Shown here one piece after another: positions 8,632 through 17,054 of a DNA stretch of 64,000 nucleotides (position 1 is its first letter; every line of letters starts with the position of its first letter). The translations under genes and the position numbers were made by a program. Source of the stretch: JBLMYQ01 sp050260055 (lineage in GTDB: Bacteria; Bacillota; Clostridia; Acetivibrionales; UBA4821); assembly GCA_050260055.1 (NCBI GenBank), contig JBLNBO010000003.1, forward strand, positions 124,001 through 188,000, given 5' to 3'. Under the pieces are notes generated by a model that saw only the letters and a list, made by a program, of their open reading frames with translations, did no database searches and was not told the DNA's origin.

Positions 8632-8660
8632 ATTATACAACAACCAAGAAATATTATCAA
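8632..8660 (-). promoter_or_regulatory. Sigma-A promoter of the riboswitch RNA
   Basis: On the minus strand TTGATA (8660-8655) and TATAAT (8637-8632) are 17 bases apart. This puts transcription start near 8625, about 70 bases before the aptamer. Confidence 0.8.
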
Positions 8661-8840
8661 TATATTACAGCAATATTACGAAAATATTTCGCAGGATAAC
8701 TCTTTATGTTAACAGGTATGTGCCAGTTTGAATTTTTTTATTTCTAGGTGTAAAATGTTTTTGAAAAAAATATCCTTCTAAAATGAACTATCTGCTTTTG
8801 AATGCTTCATTTATTTTAATATTGAGGAGGAATTGCAATA

Positions 8841-9218
8841 ATGGAGAACCGGAAAATGTATCTTACCAAATCTTTTACCTTTGATAGTGCACATAATCTT
8901 ACCGAATATAATACTAAATGTGAAAATCTTCACGGGCATACATATAAGCTAGAAGTAACTGTTATTGGGCCGGTTTCGGAGGAAGGAATGGTTGTAGATT
9001 TTTGCGATCTTAAAACTGTGGTAAGTAAAAATATTATTCAAAAGCTTGATCATCAATATCTAAATGAGATAATTCCCGTAAGAACAACCTGTGAGAATGT
9101 TTCTTTATGGATATGGAAGGAGCTTGAACCTTATGTAGAACTCCTTAGCTGTAAGCTGCATAAAATTACCCTTTTTGAAACACCAGATTCAAGAGTTGAG
9201 CTTGTAAGGGAGAAATAA
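8841..9218 (+). CDS. queD: 6-carboxy-tetrahydropterin synthase (QueD/PTPS family)
   Basis: A 125-residue member of the 6-pyruvoyl-tetrahydropterin synthase fold. Zinc ligands are visible as His in FDSAHNL and the pair in CENLHGHTY; the catalytic Cys is the one before NLHGH. DHQYLN and PTRTTCENVS-like segments complete the family pattern. QueD turns dihydroneopterin triphosphate into 6-carboxytetrahydropterin for queuosine and other 7-deazaguanines. folE, which makes the substrate, is elsewhere in this window (34654-35217), but queC and queE are not seen. GAGGAGGAA precedes the ATG. It is probably co-transcribed with the uracil-DNA glycosylase, five bases downstream. Confidence 0.85.
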   Translation: MENRKMYLTKSFTFDSAHNLTEYNTKCENLHGHTYKLEVTVIGPVSEEGMVVDFCDLKTVVSKNIIQKLDHQYLNEIIPVRTTCENVSLWIWKELEPYVELLSCKLHKITLFETPDSRVELVREK

Positions 9219-9222
9219 AAAC

Positions 9223-9780
9223 ATGTCTGAATGGGAAAGTCTAATTAAAGAATGCGAAAACTGTAAAAAATGCAGCCTTTCAAAAACAAGAAAGAACGTG
9301 GTTGTTGGAGAAGGAAATATTAATGCAAACATAATGTTTATTGGTGAAGCCCCTGGAGCAGATGAGGATGCATCAGGAAGGCCTTTCGTAGGAAAAGCTG
9401 GAAAACTGCTCGACTTGGCTTTAAAGTCTTTAGGAATAAACCGAGAAGATTGCTATATTGCTAACATCTGCAAATGCAGGCCTGAGAATAACAGAGTACC
9501 TCATGATGATGAAGCTTTTTCCTGCATTCCTTATCTTGAGAAACAGATTTCATTGATTTCCCCAAAAGTGATTGTCTGCTTAGGCGCAACTCCCTTGAAA
9601 TATCTAATAGATAAAAATGCTCAGATAACAAAACTTAGGGGGAGTTGGATAACAAAAGGCGATAGAATTTATATGCCAACCTTTCACCCTGCCGCTCTAC
9701 TAAGAGATGAAACTAAAAAGCTTCCTTTTTGGGAAGATCTCAAAAGTGTTAGAGATAAACTAAAAATCAGTTCTGATTAA
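9223..9780 (+). CDS. Type 4 uracil-DNA glycosylase (Fe-S)
   Basis: A 185-residue family 4 UDG that excises uracil from DNA made by cytosine deamination. The start CENCKKCSLSKTR holds two of the four [4Fe-4S] cysteines; the others are in NICKCRPENN and FSCIPYL. Motif A is GEAPGADEDASGRPFVG near residues 42-58, and the C-terminal motif is PTFHPAALLR. The length is typical. The start codon lies five bases past queD and a ribosome site (GGGAGAAA) lies inside the queD end, so the two genes look like one operon. A terminator follows. Confidence 0.92.
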   Translation: MSEWESLIKECENCKKCSLSKTRKNVVVGEGNINANIMFIGEAPGADEDASGRPFVGKAGKLLDLALKSLGINREDCYIANICKCRPENNRVPHDDEAFSCIPYLEKQISLISPKVIVCLGATPLKYLIDKNAQITKLRGSWITKGDRIYMPTFHPAALLRDETKKLPFWEDLKSVRDKLKISSD

Positions 9781-9801
9781 CTTAAAAGAAGTCTTAAAAA
9801 T

Positions 9802-9840
9802 AACAAAACCCTCTCATAGTTTTCAAGAGAGGGTTTTGTT
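9802..9840. terminator. Bidirectional terminator
   Basis: The inverted repeat AACAAAACCCTCT / AGAGAGGGTTTTGTT lies between the UDG gene and the convergent coat-protein gene, with T-rich ends on both strands. Confidence 0.8.
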
Positions 9841-9845
9841 ATTTC

Positions 9846-10121
9846 CTATATTGAAGCTGTAATATTATTTACCGCCTGCTGTGCCTGCGTAAGCTCTTGC
9901 TGGTTTGCGTTTGTAACCTTGTACCAGCCTTTTTGCGACATTACATCAAAAATCTGTTTCTGGTTTTCTAGCGTTTTTTTCAAAACATCCATGCATTCTG
10001 TTCTGAGTTGATTATTTGAACTTTCAAGAATAAGGTTTGTCAATGAAGTTGCGCTCAGCTTATGATTTCCAAGTATTTCACTGGCAATTTCCTTATCTGA
10101 TAAATTATAGTTCCCTACCAT
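9846..10121 (-). CDS. CotF-like spore coat protein
   Basis: A 91-residue protein. The start NLSDKEIASEILGNHKLSATSLTNLILES, the central CMDVLKKTLENQKQIFDVMSQKGWYKV and a Gln/Ala-rich tail are the signature of the Coat_F family of small, helical, ferritin-like spore coat proteins. GGAGGG lies upstream of the ATG. A related shorter coat-type gene lies just before it on the same strand, so the two probably form an operon expressed in the mother cell. No sigma-E or sigma-K promoter was identified with confidence. Confidence 0.85.
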   Translation of the reverse strand: MVGNYNLSDKEIASEILGNHKLSATSLTNLILESSNNQLRTECMDVLKKTLENQKQIFDVMSQKGWYKVTNANQQELTQAQQAVNNITASI

Positions 10122-10135
10122 CTTTGTATCCCTCC

Positions 10136-10333
10136 TTATTGAATATTTGGATTTGAGATATATTTTGCAAGTGTATGGAGATTATTGCTATAGTCCTTGG
10201 TAATCTTATCTAACATGGTTTTAATTTGTGGATCTGAGCATATGGCACTTGAGCCAGACATAAAATTTATGCTGCTCTCCATCATTTTAATATTGTCTTG
10301 CAGCAACATTAACTCTTTGCTTGTTAACGCCAT
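10136..10333 (-). CDS. Small CotF-like / spore coat-associated protein
   Basis: About 65 residues, starting MALTSKELMLLQDNIKMMESS. GGGAGGAATTGAA places the start at the ATG at 10333; the longer frame to 10375 has no ribosome site. It is helical, with CSDPQIKTMLDKITKDYSNNLHTLAKYI resembling the second helix pair of Coat_F proteins. The CotF-like gene follows after 14 bases. It is probably a partner subunit in the coat; this is inferred from pairing and composition. Confidence 0.7.
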   Translation of the reverse strand: MALTSKELMLLQDNIKMMESSINFMSGSSAICSDPQIKTMLDKITKDYSNNLHTLAKYISNPNIQ

Positions 10334-10477
10334 TTCAATTCCTCCCTTAAAATTTTGTATTAGTATTATTTGCATAAAAATAAAATATATTCAAAATAGC
10401 TCCTCTAATTTTTTAAATAACTGATAAAATGATTCTGTTTTGGTATATAATTATGCTAAAAAAGCGGAGGCACGTAA

Positions 10478-11593
10478 ATGATTTTACAAGAGGCAAAAAG
10501 ACCGTCAAAACTTTATGTTGATTTAGAAGCAATATTACATAATCTAAATGAGATTCGCAGGCTTCTTTCACCCGGCACGGATATAATGGCTGTAATTAAA
10601 GCGTCAGCTTATGGCAGCGGCTCTCAAGAAATATCAAGCTTCCTTGTGCAAAGCGGCATTAAAAGATTTGCGGTTGCAATTCCTGAAGAAGCCATTGTTC
10701 TTAGACAAGATGGTATAGACAAGCCTATCCTTGTTCTAACTCCTCCAATGTCTTCCGACTTACAGTCTATAGTCGATTATGACTTGATTCCATCAATTTC
10801 TGATATTGAGACTGCAAAAGAACTTGACCGGCTTTGTATAGAAAGCAATAAAAATTTAAAGATACACGTTGAGATAGATACCGGGATGGGAAGAACCGGA
10901 ATTCAGCCCAGCGAAGCAGTTTCTCTGCTGACACAACTCAAAAGCTTATCCTCCCTTGAAATTGAAGGGCTCTTTTCGCATTTTTCCAGTGCTGAGTCAG
11001 ATTCCATTTACACAGAAAAACAAATAAGTATTTTTAACAAGATTGTTGAAGAACTTAAAAACGAGGGTATTGATATACCTATAAGACATTCATGCAATAG
11101 CGCCGGGATTGTTCTTTTTCCTCAGTCCCATTATGAATTTGTGCGGCTAGGCCTAATGCTTTATGGCTATTATCCTGATGAAATCTTGAAAACAAAACTC
11201 TTATTGAAACCAAGCCTGACACTAAAAACTGAAATTGTTCATATCAAAGATGTCCCGCCGGAAACATCTATCAGCTATAACCAAACTTTCATTACCAAAA
11301 GCGCCTCCCGTATCGCTACATTGCCAATCGGTTATGCGGACGGCTTTAAAAGAGCATTATCAAATAAAGGGTTCGTTCTTATAAATGGCCAGAGAGCGCC
11401 AATAATCGGTCGCGTTTGCATGGATTTGACAATGATTGATGTTACAGGCATACCAAATGTAAAAAAAGGAGATGAAGTAGTTATCTTCGATAATGTTAAT
11501 ATTTCCGTAGAAGAGATTGCAAATATGTGTGGAACTATAAGCTACGAAATCATTTCAACCATTAGCCCCCGCATTCCTCGCGTTTATTCATAA
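10478..11593 (+). CDS. alr: Alanine racemase
   Basis: A 371-residue PLP enzyme that interconverts L- and D-alanine for peptidoglycan. The PLP lysine is Lys41 in AVIKASAYGSG. The second catalytic residue is the Tyr of ISYNQTF near 268, followed by LPIGYADGFKR. GRVCMDLTMIDVT is the C-terminal family motif. The N-terminal half is a TIM barrel and the C-terminal third the beta domain. AAGCGGAGG precedes the ATG. D-alanine also acts as a germination inhibitor in spore formers, so Alr paralogues occur in spores; nothing here tells which kind this is. It ends with its own terminator. Confidence 0.95.
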   Translation: MILQEAKRPSKLYVDLEAILHNLNEIRRLLSPGTDIMAVIKASAYGSGSQEISSFLVQSGIKRFAVAIPEEAIVLRQDGIDKPILVLTPPMSSDLQSIVDYDLIPSISDIETAKELDRLCIESNKNLKIHVEIDTGMGRTGIQPSEAVSLLTQLKSLSSLEIEGLFSHFSSAESDSIYTEKQISIFNKIVEELKNEGIDIPIRHSCNSAGIVLFPQSHYEFVRLGLMLYGYYPDEILKTKLLLKPSLTLKTEIVHIKDVPPETSISYNQTFITKSASRIATLPIGYADGFKRALSNKGFVLINGQRAPIIGRVCMDLTMIDVTGIPNVKKGDEVVIFDNVNISVEEIANMCGTISYEIISTISPRIPRVYS

Positions 11594-11964
11594 AGGAACG
11601 TTCACTAAAAGGATATCTTTTTGAGATATCCTTTTTTAATTACGTAATTTTAAGCAAAAATAACAATTCAGTAAATTCTTACAGCAAATTAAAAATTTTT
11701 TTGTTTTTCTTAAAAAAATGTTTTCATTTTCGATTTTTTTATTATAGAATATAAAGAAGTATATGGCTATTTGAAATCTAGCTTTTAATATATTTAACAT
11801 CCAATATTTTTAAATATTTTATATCCTTTAACAATATTCTTTAAAGTATGATATAATTAGGAAACATGCAAATACTAAAATAATCTGAATAAAGTCGAAA
11901 TACTTATTTTATATTAACATCATTTAACCTATACTTACAAAACGGACATCAAGGAGTAGTAAAT
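11594..11964. other. Intergenic region with terminator of alr
   Basis: A 371-base AT-rich gap. The alr terminator lies at 11607-11637. TATAAT at 11852-11857 may be a -10 for the helicase operon, without a recognisable -35. I saw no repeat or RNA motif in the rest. Confidence 0.4.
11607..11637 (+). terminator. Rho-independent terminator of alr
   Basis: AAAAGGATATC, a 7-base loop and GATATCC, followed by six Ts. Confidence 0.85.
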
Positions 11965-13644
11965 ATGGAATATAAACCAAACAATCCGTTGATTGTACAA
12001 AGCGATAGAACTATAATGGCAGAGGTAAAGAATGATCTCTATGAAGAAGCTAGAGATGCTATTTCGCGTTTCTCGGAAATCATTAAGAGCCCTGAATATA
12101 TCCACACTTATAGAATAACCCCTCTTTCATTATGGAATGCCGCTGCCAGCGGAATGAAATCGCAGGATATGATTTCGGCTCTTGAAAAATTCGGGAAATA
12201 CGATCTTCCTGATAATATTAAAAAGGATATTTTAGACTACGTTGGCCGATATGGTAAGGTTAAGCTTCTAAAAGAAGGCGCTGAACTTGTTCTAAAAGCA
12301 GAAGACCAGCTTCTTATAACCGAAATAGAAAACAACAAAAAGATTCAACCTTATGTAAAGACAAGAATTGATAATAATACAATTTCTATAAACCCTGATA
12401 TGCGCGGACACATTAAGCATGCATTGTTGAAGGTCGGCTATCCGGTTGAAGATCTTGCAGGTTATATTGACGGTGCTTTTCTTGATGTTAACTTGAGGGA
12501 TATTACCACCAAAGGTAGTGCTTTTGGCCTTAGAAAATACCAACAAGAAGCTGTTGATATATTTTATGCCGGCGGTTCATCTTCTGGTGGAAGCGGCGTT
12601 ATAGTTTTCCCTTGCGGTGCTGGAAAAACTATTGTCGGCATGGGTACAATGGAAAAGCTTAAATGCCAGACTTTAATTCTTACCACTAACATAACAGCCG
12701 TAAGGCAATGGAAGAACGAACTCCTTACAAAAACTTACCTTACCGAAGATGATGTTGGCGAATACACTGGCGAAATTAAAGAAATAAAGCCTGTTACTAT
12801 TTCAACTTATCAGATATTGACCCACAGAAAAGGTAAAAATGTGGAGTTTCCTCATTTTAAGCTTTTCAACTCAATGGAATGGGGTCTTATTATATACGAC
12901 GAAGTACATTTGCTTCCAGCTCCGGTTTTTAGAGTAACTGCAGAAATCCAGGCAATGAGAAGGCTTGGCCTAACAGCAACACTCGTTAGGGAAGACGGCT
13001 TGGAAGAAGATGTTTTTAGCTTAATCGGTCCAAAGAAATATGATGTTCCTTGGAAAGACCTTGAAAGACAAGGTTGGATTGCAGCTGCCTCATGTACAGA
13101 AATCAGAGTCCCTATGGAAGGCAATCAAAGGGTCGCTTATGCTATGAGTTCTTCCAAAGAACAATTTAGAATTGCTTCTGAAAACAATAATAAGTACGAT
13201 GCAATAGAAAAAATCCTAAAAATGCATGCTGATGATAATGTGCTTATTATAGGACAGTATATCAACCAATTAGAAACATTGGTTGAAAAAGTAAATGCAC
13301 CAATTATTACAGGCAAAACTCCTAACTCCGAAAGAATCAACCTGTATGAACAGTTTAAATCCGGTAAGATTAAAAGACTTATCGTGTCTAAAGTGGCAAA
13401 TTTTGCTATTGATCTTCCTGATGCAAATGTTGCCATTCAGGTTTCAGGTACTTTCGGTTCAAGACAGGAAGAAGCTCAACGACTAGGCCGTATTTTAAGA
13501 CCAAAAAGCGACCAGGGTCAAGCTCACTTTTACTCTATTGTGACCAAAGAAACAAAAGACGAAGAATACGCAGCAAACAGACAGCTCTTTTTAACAGAGC
13601 AAGGATACAAATATAGAATTATCAATGCGGAGGAATTAAACTAA
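11965..13644 (+). CDS. XPB/ERCC3-type DNA repair helicase
   Basis: A 559-residue superfamily 2 helicase. Residues 1-180 are an XPB-type N-terminal damage-recognition region. Walker A is FPCGAGKT near 216, the DEAD-box equivalent is YDEVH near 311, motif III is GLTATLVREDG, and motif VI is RLGRILRPK near 509. The RED motif of XPB is visible as RED in TLVREDG. Bacterial XPB proteins unwind DNA 3' to 5' and often pair with a nuclease or an accessory protein. The next gene overlaps it by one base (TAATG), so both form a unit. AAGGAG precedes the ATG. Confidence 0.93.
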   Translation: MEYKPNNPLIVQSDRTIMAEVKNDLYEEARDAISRFSEIIKSPEYIHTYRITPLSLWNAAASGMKSQDMISALEKFGKYDLPDNIKKDILDYVGRYGKVKLLKEGAELVLKAEDQLLITEIENNKKIQPYVKTRIDNNTISINPDMRGHIKHALLKVGYPVEDLAGYIDGAFLDVNLRDITTKGSAFGLRKYQQEAVDIFYAGGSSSGGSGVIVFPCGAGKTIVGMGTMEKLKCQTLILTTNITAVRQWKNELLTKTYLTEDDVGEYTGEIKEIKPVTISTYQILTHRKGKNVEFPHFKLFNSMEWGLIIYDEVHLLPAPVFRVTAEIQAMRRLGLTATLVREDGLEEDVFSLIGPKKYDVPWKDLERQGWIAAASCTEIRVPMEGNQRVAYAMSSSKEQFRIASENNNKYDAIEKILKMHADDNVLIIGQYINQLETLVEKVNAPIITGKTPNSERINLYEQFKSGKIKRLIVSKVANFAIDLPDANVAIQVSGTFGSRQEEAQRLGRILRPKSDQGQAHFYSIVTKETKDEEYAANRQLFLTEQGYKYRIINAEELN

Positions 13645-15647
13645 TGAATTACAAGGAGTACATTGAAGGATTAAATCTTGAAAGTCTAAAGATATTGGTA
13701 GATAGTCATGGTATAGACTATCTTAATAGTCCTGACTGGAATGGAAATGAACTGATTACGCTTAAAAATACATTGTCAAAAACCTTTGCCAAAGCGGGTT
13801 ACCTTGAGGATATCTTGACCCAGCTTGATGAACAGCAAAAAAACATTATTAGAATAGTATTCTTCTCTGATGAGGCAGTGGATCAAGACAGCGTCATCAG
13901 AAAGTTCAATAATCTTTATGGAAAAGACCTTAATGCAAGGAATATAATTGATTCCCTTTGGCGTATGGGATTAGTTATAAAATTTGAAATGTATTATCGC
14001 AACAGGCCGTATATCGCATTGGTTGATGATGTTAGAATAATTGCAGCAAGGTTTATAGTTCAAGGTCTTTTAGGAGAATGGGCCGGCGGAGACTTGGATA
14101 TACATGTAAACAGCAATCCTTTTGAACTTGCACAGGATATATATGTTTTCCTTTCATATATACACAATAACGAGACCAAGCTTACGGCAAAGAACGTAAT
14201 ATTTAGGAAATCTGCGCAAAAAATCGAAGAACTTTTTATAGAAAAATCAGAATATATGGATGAACCTGAAAGTGAATACTCCGAAAGATTTAATTTTATA
14301 AACAATTTCTTATATATGATTGATATGATTACCTACAATGAAGGCAATGTTTATTTAAATAACAGGAAAAATGATGCCTGGCTGAATATAAAATTAATGG
14401 ATAAGGTAAAGGTTGTTTCAGGTTTCCTTGAAACCTATTATCTTGGCAATAAAAGAGAAATAACCGATGCAGTTAATAAGATAAAATTAATTTTGCTAAA
14501 TACCTACGATACCCCAATCAGTCTGAATAGCTTTGAAGAATTGATAGAAAAATATCATGCCGATATGAACTTCAACTACCTTAGAAGCAACTATAAAAAG
14601 ATTCTCAATCACCTTGTCCTGATAGGAATGGTTGAGTTTATGACTGATTCTCAGAATAATATGTTCTTCAGATTGAATAAATACGGTTGGGCTTTTTACT
14701 CGAATAGAACAGAAATAATTAACGAAGAAGAAGAAAACCATTTTTACATTCAGCCTAACTTTGAGATAATTGCAACAGTAAACCTGAATCCTGTTCTAAG
14801 ATGGGAACTTGATAGCTTCTGCGATATTGGAAAAATTGAAAAAACAATACATTACTGGATAACAAAAAATTCTATTCACCGTGCGTTAAGCAATGAAAAA
14901 AATATAGATGAAATACTCTCCTTCCTTAAGACTTACAGCAAGAGCGGCGTTCCTCAAAATGTCGAATACACTCTTAAAGAATGGTCGGCAAGCTATGGAA
15001 ATGTTTATCTTGTAGATATGCTCTTATTAAGATGCAGAACTCCTGAGCTTGCAGCAGAAATTTCATCAATCCAGTCAATGTCAGAAAATATCATTGGAAG
15101 GGTAACCGATAAAGACCTAATCCTGAAGAAAACCTTTAGAGATGATGCACTCGATATTTTAGTGAAAAAAGGATATATCGCAAAGCCTCAAATTTCTGAG
15201 CCTGATGTTTCTTTTGCAGCTTCTAAAAAGCAATCTCTCTCAATTCTTGATGAAATATTCGGTGAAGATAGCGATGAAGGCAACATTAATCTAGCACAGT
15301 TTAATATAGATTCAAGATATTTGGATAAAAATGCACATTACAAGAAAACAATAATGGATATAAAGCCTCCTGCAAAAGGCGAAACCACTAAGCCATCCGC
15401 TTCAAAAGTATACAGCCCTTCCACCTATCAGGCTAAGGAGATACTTGAAAAGGCTATCAATCAAAAGAAACCTGTTTTGATTGATTATTATCAGCAAAAA
15501 TCAGATTCCAGCAAGAAAATCCGCATAGAGCCAATCAAAATTGAAAAAGATGAAAAAGGATGGATGGTCTATGCAAGCAGTAATAATCAAAATTTCATAT
15601 TTGATATCAATAAAATACAAAGTATTGAATTTTCAAATTTAAATTAA
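13644..15647 (+). CDS. Helicase-associated protein, partner of XPB, WYL-like C-terminus
   Basis: A 667-residue protein whose start codon overlaps the helicase stop. The N-terminal 350 residues are winged-helix-rich. The middle (FYIQPNFEIIATVNLNPVLRWELDSFCDIGKIE) matches the helicase_C_3 / XPB-Ssl2-like domain found next to bacterial XPB helicases. Residues about 600-667 (KPVLIDYYQQKSDSSKKIRIEPIKIEKDEKGWMVYA) look like a WYL-type ligand-sensing domain, which often binds nucleotides or single-stranded DNA. I infer that it regulates or targets the helicase in a repair complex. No nuclease motif is visible. Confidence 0.8.
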   Translation: MNYKEYIEGLNLESLKILVDSHGIDYLNSPDWNGNELITLKNTLSKTFAKAGYLEDILTQLDEQQKNIIRIVFFSDEAVDQDSVIRKFNNLYGKDLNARNIIDSLWRMGLVIKFEMYYRNRPYIALVDDVRIIAARFIVQGLLGEWAGGDLDIHVNSNPFELAQDIYVFLSYIHNNETKLTAKNVIFRKSAQKIEELFIEKSEYMDEPESEYSERFNFINNFLYMIDMITYNEGNVYLNNRKNDAWLNIKLMDKVKVVSGFLETYYLGNKREITDAVNKIKLILLNTYDTPISLNSFEELIEKYHADMNFNYLRSNYKKILNHLVLIGMVEFMTDSQNNMFFRLNKYGWAFYSNRTEIINEEEENHFYIQPNFEIIATVNLNPVLRWELDSFCDIGKIEKTIHYWITKNSIHRALSNEKNIDEILSFLKTYSKSGVPQNVEYTLKEWSASYGNVYLVDMLLLRCRTPELAAEISSIQSMSENIIGRVTDKDLILKKTFRDDALDILVKKGYIAKPQISEPDVSFAASKKQSLSILDEIFGEDSDEGNINLAQFNIDSRYLDKNAHYKKTIMDIKPPAKGETTKPSASKVYSPSTYQAKEILEKAINQKKPVLIDYYQQKSDSSKKIRIEPIKIEKDEKGWMVYASSNNQNFIFDINKIQSIEFSNLN

Positions 15648-15652
15648 AGCAC

Positions 15653-15688
15653 AAAAAAATAAACCGGAGCTTCTCCGGTTTTATTTTT
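15653..15688. terminator. Bidirectional terminator
   Basis: AATAAACCGGAG, CTT and CTCCGGTTTTATT, flanked by A and T runs, separate the helicase operon from the convergent small gene. Confidence 0.8.
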
Positions 15689-15698
15689 TATGTTTATA

Positions 15699-15902
15699 TT
15701 AATGAGTAATTCCTGTATTTGAAGTCATTTCTCTCAATTTGTCCCTGTCTACTGGCTTTGATTCCAGCATATCCTGAACAGAACCATTATACACAATCCA
15801 AGACCCATTTTCATATACTAATGCCGTATTATTTGAGTACATTGGCCTTAAATCAAGAATTCTTCCATCAGGCAGAACTGTAAATTCAACCTTATCAAAC
15901 AT
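15699..15902 (-). CDS. Uncharacterised 67-aa protein
   Basis: A small soluble protein (MFDKVEFTVLPDGRILDLRPMYSNN). GAAGAGGAG ends nine bases before the ATG at 15902; the upstream ATG at 15911 abuts the ribosome site and is unlikely to be used. It is beta-rich, with DGRILDL and NGSWIVYNG suggesting a small sheet. I do not recognise it. It is transcribed away from the DnaD-like gene. Confidence 0.6.
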   Translation of the reverse strand: MFDKVEFTVLPDGRILDLRPMYSNNTALVYENGSWIVYNGSVQDMLESKPVDRDKLREMTSNTGITH

Positions 15903-16073
15903 AAGAATCATCTCCTCTTCGAACCAAGACTAGTTCAATAAATAACTTTATTAACATTATTGAAATTATATCATAAAAAGTTTTTTACTACAATTCCTTA
16001 TTATGCTATAATAAAATTCACTTGGAAATTTTATGAGAAATCATTATTCCGTACTTGCAGAAAGGAATATATT

Positions 16074-17045
16074 ATGAACTATGAATCTATAAAATCAATT
16101 TTGTTTTCAGATACTCTCATCCCTGATATATTCTTATCTGAATATCTTCCTGATTCAGAAGGTGATTATGTCAAGGTTTATCTTTACTGCTTGTTTTTAA
16201 GTAAATATAAAAAACATGTGCCTGTCGGCGATCTTTCTAAAAAACTCGGAATGGATATTTCAAAGGTGAAACAGGCTATTTCTTATTGGGAAAATATAGG
16301 CGTTTTAATTAAAACAGAAAACGGTATTACTTTTTGTGATTTAAAAGAGAAGGAACTTCACAAGCTTTATAGGCCAAAGCTTACTTCTTCCCCAGAAGAA
16401 GCCAAAGCTGCTTCTGAAAAGAATCTTAAAAGAAGCCAGGTAATCACCGCTATAAATAATACTTTCTTTCAAGGAATTATGTCTCCAGGCTGGTTTATGG
16501 ATATTGATTTATGGTTTGAAAAATATGGCTTTGAAGAAGATGTTATGCTTTCGCTGTTTAAATTCTGCTATGATAAAAATAAATTCAGCAGAAACTATAT
16601 TAATGCTGTAGCTGAAAGCTGGCACCGTAAAGGTATCTGCAACTCTTTTGATTTAGATAATTATTTTATTACTTATGAGAAATGCGATGAGATAAAGAAA
16701 AAAGTATGTAAAAAGCTTTCTATCTTCAATAGAATGCTTACAGAATATGAAGAAGCTTACATAGAAAGATGGGTCAGCGATTACGGTTATGGGTTTGATA
16801 TAATCGAATTGGCTCTTAAGAAAACCACCTCAAAGACAAATCCAAATTTCGATTACATAGATAAAATTTTAAGCGAGTGGAAAAAAGCCGGATTAAAAAC
16901 ACCAATAGAGGTTCAAGATCATATTAAACAGTTTAAACAAGAATCTAAAAAATCTTCTCAAAAAGATTCTTCAAATAAATTTTTCGGTGAAGATTCAAAG
17001 ATAGACTTAAGTAAGTTTTATAAAAATTTTGATTCAAATTTCTAG
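16074..17045 (+). CDS. DnaD-like replication initiation protein with two DnaD domains
   Basis: A 323-residue protein. Residues 1-95 form a winged-helix DnaB/DnaD N-domain (VPVGDLSKKLGMDISKVKQAISYWENIGVL). Two DnaD C-terminal domains follow, each ending in the family motif YIxxIxxxWxxxG: YINAVAESWHRKGI near 185 and YIDKILSEWKKAGL near 270. DnaD/DnaB proteins remodel DnaA-bound DNA and recruit the helicase loader. Here the loader gene (dnaC) follows after only nine bases, a classic primosome pair. AAAGGAA sets the start at the ATG at 16074. Confidence 0.87.
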   Translation: MNYESIKSILFSDTLIPDIFLSEYLPDSEGDYVKVYLYCLFLSKYKKHVPVGDLSKKLGMDISKVKQAISYWENIGVLIKTENGITFCDLKEKELHKLYRPKLTSSPEEAKAASEKNLKRSQVITAINNTFFQGIMSPGWFMDIDLWFEKYGFEEDVMLSLFKFCYDKNKFSRNYINAVAESWHRKGICNSFDLDNYFITYEKCDEIKKKVCKKLSIFNRMLTEYEEAYIERWVSDYGYGFDIIELALKKTTSKTNPNFDYIDKILSEWKKAGLKTPIEVQDHIKQFKQESKKSSQKDSSNKFFGEDSKIDLSKFYKNFDSNF

Positions 17046-17054
17046 GAGATGAGT

